This document shows positions 63,974-64,000 of a stretch of DNA of 64,000 bases, piece after piece. Location: assembly GCF_002105155.1 (NCBI RefSeq), contig NW_019028981.1, forward strand, positions 62,001-126,000. The letters run 5' to 3'. Made by a program: the position numbers and the translations under genes. The notes under the pieces were generated by a model that was given only the letters and a program-made list of their open reading frames with translations, did not search any database and was not told where the DNA came from. Positions within the stretch are counted from its first letter, which is position 1, and every line of letters begins with the position of its first letter. This DNA comes from Lobosporangium transversale (Eukaryota > Mortierellomycota > Mortierellomycetes > Mortierellales > Mortierellaceae).

Positions 63974-64000
63974 ATGGCAAGTCCCAACCATACATCGTTG
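63974..64000 (+). CDS. start of a gene cut by the right edge
   Basis: An ATG in ATAATGGCA context opens MASPNHTSL to the window end after a pyrimidine-rich leader (63896-63960), the same promoter style as other plus-strand genes here. Only nine codons are visible, so the product is unknown and the call tentative. Confidence 0.35.

Overview
The window reads as nuclear DNA of an early-diverging filamentous fungus, most like Mortierellomycotina/Mucoromycota. The evidence is spliced genes with short GT-AG introns, typical fungal house-keeping proteins, a fungal-type binuclear-zinc factor, nuclear tRNAs with A and B boxes, and many A/T homopolymer runs of 15-36 bases in introns and spacers. The species assignment is inference; no marker such as rDNA is present. 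All exon models were built by eye from splice signals, phase continuity and protein motifs.

Layout. 1-10.1 kb: a possible 5' end of a leftward gene (1-145), NADPH-cytochrome P450 reductase (minus, GC-AG first intron carrying a CA/TG microsatellite), and a coiled-coil protein with a CC1-box/HAP1_N-like region (minus). 11.1-13.7 kb: Ded1/DDX3 helicase (plus). 15.6-21.5 kb: a seven-helix membrane protein and a ten-exon gene coding a homeodomain + TFIIS N-terminal domain + PP1-docking RVxF motif, a PNUTS/Ppn1/LUMINIDEPENDENS-like layout (both minus). 22.1-28.6 kb: Golgi GDPase (GDA1/CD39 family) and an FHIP2/FAM160B protein (both plus). 29.6-31.3 kb: Zn2Cys6 + AT-hook + polyQ factor (minus). 31.3-42.4 kb: about 11 kb with no convincing gene. 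42.4-44.3 kb: O-fucosyltransferase-like glycosyltransferase (plus). 44.6-48.8 kb: MIOS/Sea4 subunit of GATOR2/SEACAT (minus). 49.6-51.2 kb: two small unrecognised genes (plus). 51.9-55.9 kb: ECL1-like small zinc protein (minus), divergent from an FHA-kinase of the Chk2/Cds1/Rad53 type (plus). 56.6-61.4 kb: repeat island with a TIR element, a fold-back element, tRNA-Ser, and a tRNA-derived SINE with a 20-bp target-site duplication. 61.4-63.3 kb: mitochondrial PPR-like protein (minus). 63.5 kb to the end: a tRNA with UCU anticodon, a short degenerate repeat array, and the first codons of another plus-strand gene.

The genes are ordinary eukaryotic neighbours, not a cluster of one pathway. Two themes recur: dynein cargo adaptors (the HAP1_N-like protein and FHIP2) and growth/stress signalling (MIOS for TORC1, ECL1-like, Chk2-like kinase, PP1-docking PNUTS-like protein). 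The most interesting items are the homeodomain-PNUTS architecture, the candidate fungal HAP1_N dynein adaptor, and the repeat island at 56.6-60.8 kb.
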